A stretch of DNA of 64,000 nucleotides, taken from positions 1 to 64,000 of the forward strand of contig JACPIT010000002.1 in the NCBI GenBank assembly GCA_016187945.1. Direction: 5' to 3'. The notes beneath the pieces are model-generated. The model saw only the letters and a program-made list of their open reading frames with translations, was not told the origin of the DNA and searched no databases. This document shows positions 34,301-41,729 of this stretch, piece after piece; the first letter of the stretch is position 1, and each line of letters opens with the position of its first letter. The translations under genes and the position numbers were made by a program. Source of the DNA: Opitutia bacterium (GTDB lineage Bacteria > Verrucomicrobiota > Verrucomicrobiia > Opitutales > Opitutaceae).

Positions 34301-35457
34301 CGGCCGAGCGAGCGCACCCAGCGCCACTCGCCCGACTTGGCGCGGAAGCGCACTTCGATCTCGTAGCGTTGCGCGTCGCCCTTGAGGTGGGCGCGCGTGG
34401 CGGCCCTGGCGCGCGGGAGGTCGTCGGGATGCAGCAGGTTGTCCCAACCCGCGGCCGTCTGGGGAATCTCGCCCGGAGCGTAGCCGAGGATGTCGACGCA
34501 CAACGACGTGAAGTCGACCGTGTCCGCGGCGGCGTTCCATTCCCACGTGCCGAGCTGGCTGCCGTCGAGCGCGCGGCGGAGTTGGGCGCGGCTTTCCTGC
34601 AACTCGCGCTCGCGTTCGCGCAGCTCCGCGGTGCGGGCGGCGACCTGCCGCTCGAGTTCCCCGCGGGAGAAGGCCGTGGAGCGGAGCTGGTCGATCGTGT
34701 CGTTGACGGCGCGCGCGAGGGCGCCGAGTTCGTCGTCGTCGGTGTAGGTGAAGCCGACGTGGAGGCGTTCGCCGCGGTTGACGGAGCGGGCCTCGCGCTC
34801 GATGCGGCGGAGGGGCCGGAGAAATTGCCGGTTGATCGCGTAGAGGCAGATGCCGATCGCGCCGACGAGGACGAGCGAGCCGGCGACCTGGCGGTTGCGC
34901 TCGCGGTGGATTTGGGCGGCGAGCCGCTGTTCGCCGCGGGTGCGGAAGTCCGCGAGTTGCCGCTGCACGGTTTGGAGCGAAGGGACAACATCGCCGCCGA
35001 GCGCGGGTGCGAGCACGTGCGCAGCGACGCGCGCGGCGTCCTCCTCGGAAACGAGGGCGCGAAAACTGCGCCAGTGGCGCTCGAATTCCGCCGTCGCGCT
35101 CTGGAGAACGACGACGGACGCCGCGAGCGGATCGCCCGAGGGCGCCGTGCGCATCTCGCGGTCGGACTGGATTTCGTCGAGCGAATGTCGCAGGAGCGTG
35201 ATCGCGCGTTCGCCGGTGACGCCGAGTTCGTTCCATTCGCGAGTGCCGGGCACCGACGGACGCGCGAGCGCGGCGGCCAGCGCCGTGAGTTGATCGCCGG
35301 TCGCGCGCAGCGAGACGCGTTCGGCGTTCAGGAACGCGCTGCGGCTCGCTTGTTCGGCTTCCCACGAGTTCCAACGCACGAGGTCGATCGCGGCGTCCCC
35401 GACGATCAACAGCACCGCGCCTGCCGTCAGGAGATGGATCTTAGTGGCGATTTTCAC
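31390..35457 (-). CDS. Membrane hybrid histidine kinase with HAMP, four PAS, GAF and receiver
   Basis: The 1355-residue protein starts at GTG 35457 (GGAAGG six bases upstream; a longer frame would run into repeat copy A). Order: TM1 (4-24), periplasmic helical domain, TM2 (about 190-212), HAMP (to ~262), PAS (295-410), PAS (420-540), GAF (555-705), PAS (725-845), PAS (850-970), HisKA with the phospho-His near 988 (GIAHDFNN), HATPase (to ~1220, [11 protein letters not shown]), and receiver (1235-1350, phospho-Asp in LLVVDYAMP). It senses an external cue plus several internal ones and feeds its own receiver. No dedicated output regulator adjoins it. The HisKA core closely resembles that of the kinase at 5230-7146. 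Confidence 0.92.
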   Translation of the reverse strand: MKIATKIHLLTAGAVLLIVGDAAIDLVRWNSWEAEQASRSAFLNAERVSLRATGDQLTALAAALARPSVPGTREWNELGVTGERAITLLRHSLDEIQSDREMRTAPSGDPLAASVVVLQSATAEFERHWRSFRALVSEEDAARVAAHVLAPALGGDVVPSLQTVQRQLADFRTRGEQRLAAQIHRERNRQVAGSLVLVGAIGICLYAINRQFLRPLRRIEREARSVNRGERLHVGFTYTDDDELGALARAVNDTIDQLRSTAFSRGELERQVAARTAELRERERELQESRAQLRRALDGSQLGTWEWNAAADTVDFTSLCVDILGYAPGEIPQTAAGWDNLLHPDDLPRARAATRAHLKGDAQRYEIEVRFRAKSGEWRWVRSLGRIVERGPDGRALRLSGTHADIQTRKIAELNLQRREEQLRLALAASGSALWDADLRDRSVFLDERWAQFIGAPPGETRITLQALLLKVPEEERPRVLAALERIELGHSDEYVVEHRYRRDDGSIVWVRSRGRCVERDADGRALRIIGINVDLTAMKASEFAAGRQAELYSAVNETALDLLARRGTAAVLRGLVDRAATLLDAPSAEVALLENELLVPRAWCGTVPEEGLKPVGREAVLAWRAIETCQPAVAHNYRTLDGAVAAYSEAGVRAAAVFPILHEDRAIGVLGVCRFQPDQPFTADDVEKGRLLAQLSALALRNATIYEDAVREADAKTTALRESEEKFRGLFDHGPVPVVLASFPEGIIADVNTAVTTAFGYTREECIGRHVLEAGLWSDEEKRERWLGVLAETGRLEEMEVGMRHRSGARLELLMHSRLVQIAGRGYSLNTFIDVTHLKRTERALREGEQRFHAVFEESPVMMFLLSFPDGKIVEVNSAAERGFGSPRAAVLGRTSLELAAWVDQAERDRYLKMLRDNGHVASYETRMRRLNGEVFSALFSGSLIEIGGQRYTLNSIQDITAQRVAEARLRQTQKMESLGTLAGGIAHDFNNLLTGILGSAELIRLELPGQHAAQRWLENIASGGARAKRLVQQILAFSRRSEGERGAVDLVRVVEEALRLLGSTLPPMVQIDAHLDRACPPIRGDATQLHQVMMNLCTNAWQALPADGGRIGVRLERREVTAAQQSENPELPAGLAVVLTVTDDGCGMTPDVAQRIFDPFFTTKEAGRGTGLGLAVVHGIVRDHGGAILVRSTPGAGTTFELYFRALGEQPAAADALPALAADIPRGQHQRILFVDDDPGPRAALADMLQFLGYQVTAVGNPAEALLKFAAQPTGFDLLVVDYAMPGMTGFELARQVRDMNATLPILIVSGHLEADRRAESSRLHIAAVLSKPPSMADLARAVAGALASPAAQ

Positions 35458-35558
35458 GCGGCACCTTCCCCTCGGAAGTCGACACCAACGTTGCCGAACT
35501 TGAGCGCGAAGACTAGGCGAAAGTCCCGGGCCGGCTCGGAGGCCGGCGCCGATTGCGC

Positions 35559-35707
35559 CTCGCGTATCGGACTGACAGGTGGGGCGCACCGCCAAGGCAT
35601 CGCCCTCGTCGCCGGCCCGGTGCGCCGCGAACGTGCTATCGTCCTCGCGGCGGAGCGGGCCGCTCCGCCCTACCTTCCGCTTCGTGCGCGTCAGCCGGTT
35701 GCGCGAA
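35559..35707. repeat. Palindromic element copy A
   Basis: About 149 bases, very similar to copy B (46758-46908) in the same orientation. It starts CCTCGCGTATCGGACTGAC, contains the hairpins GGCGCACC...GGTGCGCC and GGCGGAGCGG/CCGCTCCGCC followed by CTAC, then CTTCCGCTTCGTG, and ends GCGTCAGCCGGTTGCGCG. It lies between the big kinase gene and the chemoreceptor gene. Confidence 0.8.
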
Positions 35708-35717
35708 CCTTAATAGA

Positions 35718-35751
35718 TGCGTCGCAGCCGATGTGGGTCGGCTGCGACGCA
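35718..35751. repeat. Perfect 14-bp hairpin downstream of the chemoreceptor gene
   Basis: TGCGTCGCAGCCGA (35718-35731), loop TGTGGG, TCGGCTGCGACGCA (35738-35751). It follows the minus-strand stop at 35790 by about 40 bases and may act as a terminator or RNA stabiliser, although the following tract (ATCTATT on the minus strand) is only weakly U-rich. Confidence 0.6.
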
Positions 35752-35789
35752 ACAGAGTGGTGGCGCGACTGGCGCGAGCGTGGCCCGCT

Positions 35790-37319
35790 TCAGGCGTCGA
35801 TGAAATGCGGCTCGCGCGCCGCAGCGGCGGTGCGCGGCCGCGCGACGTGAGCGTGCGGGGTGCTGGGCGGAGAAATTTTCTGCGCGCGGTCGCCGGCTTT
35901 GCCGCCGGCGAGGGCTTGGAGTTGAGTCACGGCGTCCTTGAGCATCGCGGCCTGGCTGTTGAGTTCCTCGGCGGCGGCGGCGGTTTCCTCGGCGCTGCCG
36001 GCGTTGCCTTGCGTGACCTTGTCCATCTGCGACACGGCGTTGGTGACCTGGCCGATGCCCTGGCTTTGCTCGGCCGAGGCGCGGGCGATCTCGGTCACGA
36101 TGTCGTCGAGTTCGCGGATGTGTTTCTGGATCGCGGCGAAATTCGTGGCCACCTCGCTGCTGATCTCGACGCCCTGCTTCGACTGCGCGACGGAGGCGTC
36201 GATCTTCTCGGCGGTTTCCTTGGCGGCTTGGGCGGAGCGCTGGGCGAGGGCGCGGACTTCCTCGGCGACGACGGCGAAACCGGCGCCGGCCTCGCCCGCG
36301 CGGGCAGCTTCGACGGCGGCGTTGAGGGCGAGGATGTTGGTTTGAAACGCGATTTCGTCGATCGTCTTGAGGATTTTCGTGATGCCCTCGCTGGCGGATT
36401 TGATGCCCTCCATCGCGTGCTGCATCGTCTGCATGCGATCGGCGCCGGCGTCGGCGGCGTGGCGGGCGCGGGCGGCGGTGTCCTTGGCCTGCGTGGCGCT
36501 CTCGGCATTGCGCTTGGTCATGCCGGACATTTGTTCGAGCGAGGCGCTGGTTTCTTCGAGCGCGGCGGCTTGCTGGCTGGAGCCTTCGGCGAGCGTCTGG
36601 CTCGAGGAGGAAATCTGGCTGGCGGCGCTGGCGGTCTGCTGCGCGCCGGCGTCGATCTGGCCGATGGCGGCGCCGAGCGCGCGGCTCGTGCTGCGGGCGA
36701 TCCACACGGCGATCGCCAGGCTCAACACGAGTGCGATGACGAGGCCGGCGCCGATGGAGAGATTGGCCCGGGCGACGTGGGCGGTGATGCTCTGGCCGGC
36801 CCGCTCGCCGTTCGTGCGGTTGTAGTCGAGCAAGGCGTGGATGCTCCGGTCGAGCGGGGCATAAGCGGGTTCGAGGCGCTCGCGCAGCAGTTGCGCGGTG
36901 GCGGGATCGTTCTTGTTGCTGGCGGCGATGACCTCGCGGAAGGCACCGACGTAGCCGGTGCGGGCGGCCTTCAGCGCGTCGAAGAGTTCACGATCGAGCG
37001 GCGTGCGGATCGTCGGTTCGTATTTCGCGAGCAACGCGTCGATCTCGGCGACGTTCTTCTCGATCTCGGCGAACGCGGCCTGTTTGTCGGCGGCGGTGGT
37101 GGCCAGCACGTGGCGCTGGGTGTGGATGTAGTTTTCTTGAACGACGTTCGAGATCAGCGCGACGGTGGCCATGCCGGGCAGGCAATCGCCGGTGATGTCG
37201 GAGGCGTCGGCATCGATGCGGACGAGGTTGATGCGCGCGAAGATGCCGAGCGCGAGCACGACCGCGATAATGGCGGAGAAGCCAAGCGCGATCCGCTGGG
37301 CGACAGTGAGTTTGTTCAT
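35790..37319 (-). CDS. Methyl-accepting chemotaxis protein (4HB type)
   Basis: The 509-residue receptor starts at ATG 37319. TM1 is about 8-28, the periplasmic four-helix-bundle domain about 30-185, and TM2 188-208. There is no evident full HAMP; the protein runs straight into the signalling coiled coil. The hairpin tip is [20 protein letters not shown] followed by [20 protein letters not shown] (322-360). The long frame open to 39323 overlaps the next receptor in another frame and is rejected. The last residues EPHFIDA resemble the DAHFIDS end of the neighbouring receptor. A sigma28-like promoter (37426-37400) lies 74 bases upstream. Ligand unknown. Confidence 0.93.
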   Translation of the reverse strand: MNKLTVAQRIALGFSAIIAVVLALGIFARINLVRIDADASDITGDCLPGMATVALISNVVQENYIHTQRHVLATTAADKQAAFAEIEKNVAEIDALLAKYEPTIRTPLDRELFDALKAARTGYVGAFREVIAASNKNDPATAQLLRERLEPAYAPLDRSIHALLDYNRTNGERAGQSITAHVARANLSIGAGLVIALVLSLAIAVWIARSTSRALGAAIGQIDAGAQQTASAASQISSSSQTLAEGSSQQAAALEETSASLEQMSGMTKRNAESATQAKDTAARARHAADAGADRMQTMQHAMEGIKSASEGITKILKTIDEIAFQTNILALNAAVEAARAGEAGAGFAVVAEEVRALAQRSAQAAKETAEKIDASVAQSKQGVEISSEVATNFAAIQKHIRELDDIVTEIARASAEQSQGIGQVTNAVSQMDKVTQGNAGSAEETAAAAEELNSQAAMLKDAVTQLQALAGGKAGDRAQKISPPSTPHAHVARPRTAAAAREPHFIDA

Positions 37320-37399
37320 GAGGACGGGAGGAGAGGTGAACGCCGGGGGTAACGGCGCGCCCGGTGCGCGGCGGAGCACCGCGCATCGGACCTGACTTC

Positions 37400-37426
37400 C
37401 TATCGGCACAAAATCGCGCGGCTGAA
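37400..37426 (-). promoter_or_regulatory. sigma28-like promoter for the 509-residue chemoreceptor
   Basis: Minus strand: TTCA (37426-37423), 15 bases, GCCGATAG (37407-37400). The -10 matches 7 of 8; the -35 is weaker. Confidence 0.55.
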
Positions 37427-37468
37427 TCGCGATGACAGCCTCATGACGCGGACGGACCGCGGGCCGGC

Positions 37469-39982
37469 TCAACTGTCGATAAAATGGGCGTCGTTGTTCC
37501 GGCTCGAGTGAGCGGCGACGGCCGGAGCGCGGCCGAGCTGCGGCTTGACGGCGCGGGCCGGCGCTCGCGGAGCGTCGCTGGTGGGTTTGGCGGCGGCCTT
37601 CGCGCGCGGCGCCACGACGGCCGCACCGGCGTGCTGCACGGCGCCGACGAGGTGACGGAGCTCGACGACGGCGTCGTTCAGCGTGACGGCTTGCGCGCTC
37701 AGCTCCTCGGCGGCGGCGGCGGTTTCCTCGGCGTTGCCGGCGTTGGATTGCGTGACTTTGTCCATCTGCGAGATCGCGGTGTTCACCTGCGAGATGCCGC
37801 GCGTCTGCTCCTGCGAGGCGTTGGCGATCTCGCCGACGAGGGTGTCGACCTGCCGGGCGCGCTCGACGATTTGCTGAAGCGAGGCGGCGACCTTCGCGGA
37901 GATTTCGACGCCGTGCTGGCTCTTGCTGACGGAGTCTTCGATCTTCGCCGCGGTTTCCTTGGCCGCTTCGGCGGAGCGCTGGGCGAGGGCGCGGACTTCC
38001 TCGGCGACGACGGCGAAACCGGCGCCGGCCTCGCCCGCGCGGGCGGCTTCGACGGCGGCGTTGAGGGCGAGGATGTTCGTTTGGAAGGCGATCTCGTCGA
38101 TCGTCTTCACGATCTTCGCGATCTCGCCGGAAGAGTGTTTGATGGCGGCCATGGCGGATTTCATCTCGTCCATGTCGGTCGAGCCGGCGTCGGCGGCCGA
38201 GCGGGTTTGCGCGGCGAGCTCCTTGGCCTGGCCGGCGCTGTCGGAATTGCGTTTCGTCATCGAGGCCATCTCTTCGATCGACGCGGAGGTTTCCTCGAGC
38301 GAGGCGGCCTGTTCGCTGGCGCCTTCGGCGAGCGACTGGCTGGAGGAGGATACCTGACCGGAGGCCGTGGCGATCTGCTCGGCGCCGTCGCCGACGGTGC
38401 GCGTGATCGTCGTGAGCGGGCCGACGATGCTGCGGGCGATGATGAAGGAGAACGCGCCGCCGACGAGGAACGCGCCGGCGCCGATCCAGACGATGAGCGA
38501 CTGGGTGTAGAGGAGTTTCGCCTGCACGAGCGGGCCGAGGTGGTTTTGGTCGGCGAGGAGTTCCTCGGTGAGGATCTCGAGTTCGTGGTCGATGGTGGAT
38601 CCGATGGCGCCCATCTGGCTGTTGAGCTCCCGCGTGCTGCTGTCGCGGCGGGCCTGCACGCTCTTGACGAGCTGGCCGTGCAACTCGGCGTGGCGTTTGA
38701 CCTCGGTTTCGATGCGGGAGAATGCCTGCTTGTGGTTGGCGTCGTCGAAGGAATCGAAGGCGTGGCGGACGAGTTCGAGCGTGGCGTTGGTGCGCGCGTG
38801 GTAACGCTCGATGGATTCCTGGGTGCGGAAGATCACGAGATCCTTCGCCGCGATGCGCATTTCGAGGAAAGTCGACTGCACTTGCTCGACCAGGACGCTG
38901 TGGCGGGCGTCGGTGCGATACTCGGTGAAGCCGAGCAGCGAGGAATGCGACGATTCGTAGCTGATCGTGGCTAGCACGCCGAGGATGACGAGCACCGTGG
39001 CGAAGCCGGCGGCGATGCGGCGACCGACGGTCCAGGACTTCATGCCGGTGCGGGAAAACGCATACACGCCCCACAACGCGAGGGCGACGAGCACGACGCC
39101 GACGCCGACGGACCAAAGGCTGACGGCGGTCGCGGGTGCAGCGGCGGCGTCCGTCGCGTGACCGGTGGACGCGGTGGCGTTGTCGTGCGAGGAAGCGGCA
39201 GGCGCGGCGTGGGACTCGGCGGCGCCCGCGTGGGCGTCGGTCGCGGCGTGTTCCCCGCCGTGCTCGCCGGCGCCGCCGGTGTAGGCGAGGAGGCGCGCGA
39301 GTTCGGGGTGTTCGCCCTTCCACTGCACCTGGCCGGACGCCAGGTCGTAGACGGCGCCGACGACCTTGAGCTTGCCGGCTTTCACGAGGTCGCGGACGGT
39401 TGCGCTGTTTTCAAAGAGGTTGTCGATCGATTGCCAGACGTTGGCTTCGACGGCTTTTGCGATCAGCGGCGCGCCGGCGAGACCGGGGTTCGCGGCTTTG
39501 GTTTTTTCGACGGCGGGGACGATGGTGTCGACGAGTTGCGGGATGTTGCCGTGGAGCTCCGCGCCCTCGGCGACGGCCTTCACGGCGCCGCAAGAACTGT
39601 GGCCGAGCACGACGAGCAGCGCGGTGCCGAGGTGGCCGGCACCGTATTCGATCGAGCCGATCTCGTCGGTCTTGGCGACGTTGCCGGCGACGCGCACGAC
39701 GAAGAGATCGCCGAGGCCCTGGTCGAAGATCGCTTCGGCGGGCACGCGCGAGTCGGAGCACGTGAGCACGGTGGCGAAGGGCGACTGGCCCTGCGCGACC
39801 TCGGTGCGGCGATCGGCCGATTGATTGGGATGCTCGGCGTGGCCGGACGTGAAGCGCGTGTTGCCGTCGGTGAGTCGCTGGAGCGCATCGGCGGGCGAGA
39901 CGGGAGAAGCCGCCGTGGCGAGGACGGCGGCGGCGAGTGCGCTGGCGAGCGCAGCGAGGCGGGTGAGGCGGGCGATGGCCAT
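37469..39982 (-). CDS. Secreted beta-carbonic anhydrase fused to a methyl-accepting chemotaxis protein
   Basis: One uninterrupted 837-residue frame. Residues 1-26 form a Sec signal peptide. Residues 30-235 are a beta-carbonic anhydrase with Cys75 and the Asp77-Arg79 dyad (LTCSDSRVP) and His128 and Cys131 (LGHSSCGAV), the complete zinc site. Residues 238-280 are an Ala/His-rich linker with six histidines. TM 288-308 leads to a short cytoplasmic turn. From Met314 the sequence is a whole chemoreceptor: TM 322-342, periplasmic helical domain 345-495, TM 496-516, and signalling hairpin tip 630-668 ([20 protein letters not shown]). The anhydrase would face the periplasm. It should interconvert CO2 and bicarbonate next to the sensor, suggesting CO2, bicarbonate or pH taxis. 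It lies between a receiver gene and the second receptor, near cheW and cheA. An internal start at 39043 is possible, but no ribosome binding site is seen. Confidence 0.93.
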   Translation of the reverse strand: MAIARLTRLAALASALAAAVLATAASPVSPADALQRLTDGNTRFTSGHAEHPNQSADRRTEVAQGQSPFATVLTCSDSRVPAEAIFDQGLGDLFVVRVAGNVAKTDEIGSIEYGAGHLGTALLVVLGHSSCGAVKAVAEGAELHGNIPQLVDTIVPAVEKTKAANPGLAGAPLIAKAVEANVWQSIDNLFENSATVRDLVKAGKLKVVGAVYDLASGQVQWKGEHPELARLLAYTGGAGEHGGEHAATDAHAGAAESHAAPAASSHDNATASTGHATDAAAAPATAVSLWSVGVGVVLVALALWGVYAFSRTGMKSWTVGRRIAAGFATVLVILGVLATISYESSHSSLLGFTEYRTDARHSVLVEQVQSTFLEMRIAAKDLVIFRTQESIERYHARTNATLELVRHAFDSFDDANHKQAFSRIETEVKRHAELHGQLVKSVQARRDSSTRELNSQMGAIGSTIDHELEILTEELLADQNHLGPLVQAKLLYTQSLIVWIGAGAFLVGGAFSFIIARSIVGPLTTITRTVGDGAEQIATASGQVSSSSQSLAEGASEQAASLEETSASIEEMASMTKRNSDSAGQAKELAAQTRSAADAGSTDMDEMKSAMAAIKHSSGEIAKIVKTIDEIAFQTNILALNAAVEAARAGEAGAGFAVVAEEVRALAQRSAEAAKETAAKIEDSVSKSQHGVEISAKVAASLQQIVERARQVDTLVGEIANASQEQTRGISQVNTAISQMDKVTQSNAGNAEETAAAAEELSAQAVTLNDAVVELRHLVGAVQHAGAAVVAPRAKAAAKPTSDAPRAPARAVKPQLGRAPAVAAHSSRNNDAHFIDS

Positions 39983-40186
39983 GACGGAGAAACCCGGGAG
40001 GTGACGGGCGGACGACAGGTTAATGAGCGAGTGACACCAACGCAGGGGTTGGTCGCGTCGCTCCCGGTCCTTGCAAGCCTCACGCTTGCCCGAACGAGGC
40101 GGCCGTGTGTCGCACGCCGCAACGCAGTTACTGATTTCGTCGCGGGCGCGAAAAAATTTAGCCCAAAGTCGCGGCCATTGCGTGTC

Positions 40187-40828
40187 TCACTCGCCCAGCG
40201 CGCGCCGCAAGCGCTGGCGGAGCTGGCCGAGCTCGCGCGAGTGGAAACTGTCCTTCGTGCGCTCGATCACGCGGATCGCATCCGCGAGTGCGTCGCGCAG
40301 ATCGCCCATCGGGGCACGCGTGGAAGGATCGGCTTCGAGCAGTGGCCAGAGCTCCTGCAATTCGCGCAGATTCCGCGCCAGCGCCGCCTCGTCGCCGGCA
40401 TCGCCTTGCGCCAGGGCCGCGCGCAGGGCCTCGACACAGGCCTTGCCGCGGCGGCGGGCGCGCGCGGTGTCCCGCAGCGTCGTGAGAATGGTTTCCAACT
40501 CGGAAAAATCCGGCGGCTTCACCAGATAGGCGGCGACGTGGAGATTCGCGGCCTTGATGGCGTTGTCGATGCGGGGCGAGCCGGTCAGCAGCACGACTTG
40601 CAACGCGGGGTGCTGGCGCGCGACGCGCTCGACCCACGCGAGGTTTTCGTTGCCGGGCATGTGGATGTCGCTCAGCAACACGTCGAATTCCTGCCCGGTC
40701 AGCGCGGCATCGGCCGCTTCCGTCGTTTCCACGTAGATCGTCTGCGCGCCCTTGTGCTCGAGCCAGGTGCGCACGCTCAGGCCGGCGATGGGGTCGTCTT
40801 CGACGAAGAGGATGCGTGCGTCCTTCAT
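40187..40828 (-). CDS. Receiver-domain protein with helical C-terminal extension
   Basis: The 213-residue protein starts at ATG 40828. The receiver (1-125) is complete: FVEDD, phospho-Asp54 in LLSDIHMPG, LLTGSP, and Lys in YLVKPPD. The remaining ~90 residues are helical and charged (ACVEALRAALAQGDAGDEAA, RDALADAIRVIERTKDSFHS) and match no output domain I know. The extension may be a protein-interaction module. It lies between cheW (131 bases upstream) and the carbonic anhydrase receptor (204 bases downstream) on the same strand. Confidence 0.82.
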   Translation of the reverse strand: MKDARILFVEDDPIAGLSVRTWLEHKGAQTIYVETTEAADAALTGQEFDVLLSDIHMPGNENLAWVERVARQHPALQVVLLTGSPRIDNAIKAANLHVAAYLVKPPDFSELETILTTLRDTARARRRGKACVEALRAALAQGDAGDEAALARNLRELQELWPLLEADPSTRAPMGDLRDALADAIRVIERTKDSFHSRELGQLRQRLRRALGE

Positions 40829-40959
40829 GGTCGACGTGAACTTGGCCCAACCACGCGACGGCGACAAGCCCCGGCTGGCCGCGACGTCGAAAAACGGCCG
40901 GCCGCGCGACGGCGCTGGGCCGGGGCGCGGCGGAAAACGGGCGGCGGACGCGCGTCCGA

Positions 40960-41460
40960 TCAGACGTTCGAGGCGATCGTCTGCATCGTCTCGGGTGCGA
41001 CGACGCGATCGATGTCGAGCAACGTCTTCACCTGGCCTTTGACCTTGGCCATGCCGAGCAGGTAGGTCGTGTCGACGCGGGTGCCGAACTCGGGCGTGGG
41101 CTCGATTTCCTCGGCGGGGAGGTGGACGACTTCCTCGACGGAATCGACGATCAGGCCCATCTGCACGAGGGTGTCGTTGGGCAGCTTGACCTGGACGACG
41201 ACGATGCAGGTGCGCTCGGCGAACTCGGCTTTCAGGCCGAACTTCACGCGGAGGTCGACCACCGGGATGACGCGGCCGCGGAGATTGATCACGCCCTTGA
41301 CGAAATCCGGCATCTGCGGGACCGGCGTGATTTTTTGCATACGGATGATTTCGCGAACCTTCAGCACCGCGATGCCGTAGGCTTCGTTGTCGAGGACGAC
41401 GGTCAGGTATTTGCCGGCGTGCTTGTTTTGGGTGGAGGCGGCCGAGGCGGGAGAGCTCAT
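40960..41460 (-). CDS. cheW: Chemotaxis coupling protein CheW
   Basis: The 166-residue protein has the CheW fold throughout: KYLTVVLDNEAYGIAVLKVR, REIIRMQKITPVPQMPDFVK, GVINLRGRVIPVVDLRVKFG, MGLIVDSVEEVVHLPAEEIE, YLLGMAKVKGQVKTLLDIDR. CheW links receptors to CheA in the signalling array. The short N-terminal extension (SSPASAASTQNKH) is disordered. It is divergent from cheA across a 269-base gap holding two sigma28-like promoters, and heads the minus-strand run of receiver and receptor genes. Confidence 0.96.
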   Translation of the reverse strand: MSSPASAASTQNKHAGKYLTVVLDNEAYGIAVLKVREIIRMQKITPVPQMPDFVKGVINLRGRVIPVVDLRVKFGLKAEFAERTCIVVVQVKLPNDTLVQMGLIVDSVEEVVHLPAEEIEPTPEFGTRVDTTYLLGMAKVKGQVKTLLDIDRVVAPETMQTIASNV

Positions 41461-41586
41461 GAGTTTAGTGAATCGAGGAAATGCGGGCGTGGGGGGAGCG
41501 GCCCGGTCGCAGGGAGCGCGGCACGCCGGTTTTCACCGGAGAACTGCGCGGCGCGGCGATCGAAACCGACACGGCAGGCGTTTCTC

Positions 41587-41613
41587 TCATCGGCACCGTC
41601 AGGCGGAACTTTT
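41587..41613 (-). promoter_or_regulatory. sigma28-like promoter for cheW
   Basis: Minus strand: AAAA (41613-41610), 15 bases, GCCGATGA (41594-41587). Ten of 12 positions match; it gives a leader of about 120 bases. Confidence 0.6.
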
Positions 41614-41674
41614 GCGTTTTCTTGCCGGATCGGCCCGCCGGCGCCGCGCCGGACGGCGGACGAGAGTTGAGAGC

Positions 41675-41701
41675 TAAGGTTTTCCGCCAACGCGCCGATG
41701 A
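41675..41701 (+). promoter_or_regulatory. sigma28-like promoter for cheA
   Basis: Plus strand: TAAG (41675-41678), 15 bases, GCCGATGA (41694-41701). Ten of 12 positions match. The cheA start codon is about 22 bases downstream of the predicted transcript start. Confidence 0.65.
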
Positions 41702-41729
41702 CAGAGCAAGCGGATCCAATCCTTTTCCA

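Noticed and set aside
35458-35595. N-terminal extension of the large hybrid kinase
   Set aside because: It runs through repeat copy A. GTG 35457 has a ribosome binding site and is followed at once by the first membrane helix.
37319-39323. Extended chemoreceptor starting near 39323
   Set aside because: The extension is an out-of-frame shadow of the carbonic anhydrase receptor. ATG 37319 begins a typical receptor N-terminus and follows a promoter.
37469-39982. Carbonic anhydrase and receptor as two separate genes
   Set aside because: There is no stop between the domains, and no ribosome binding site before the internal Met at 39043. The linker and extra membrane helix give a consistent topology for one protein.
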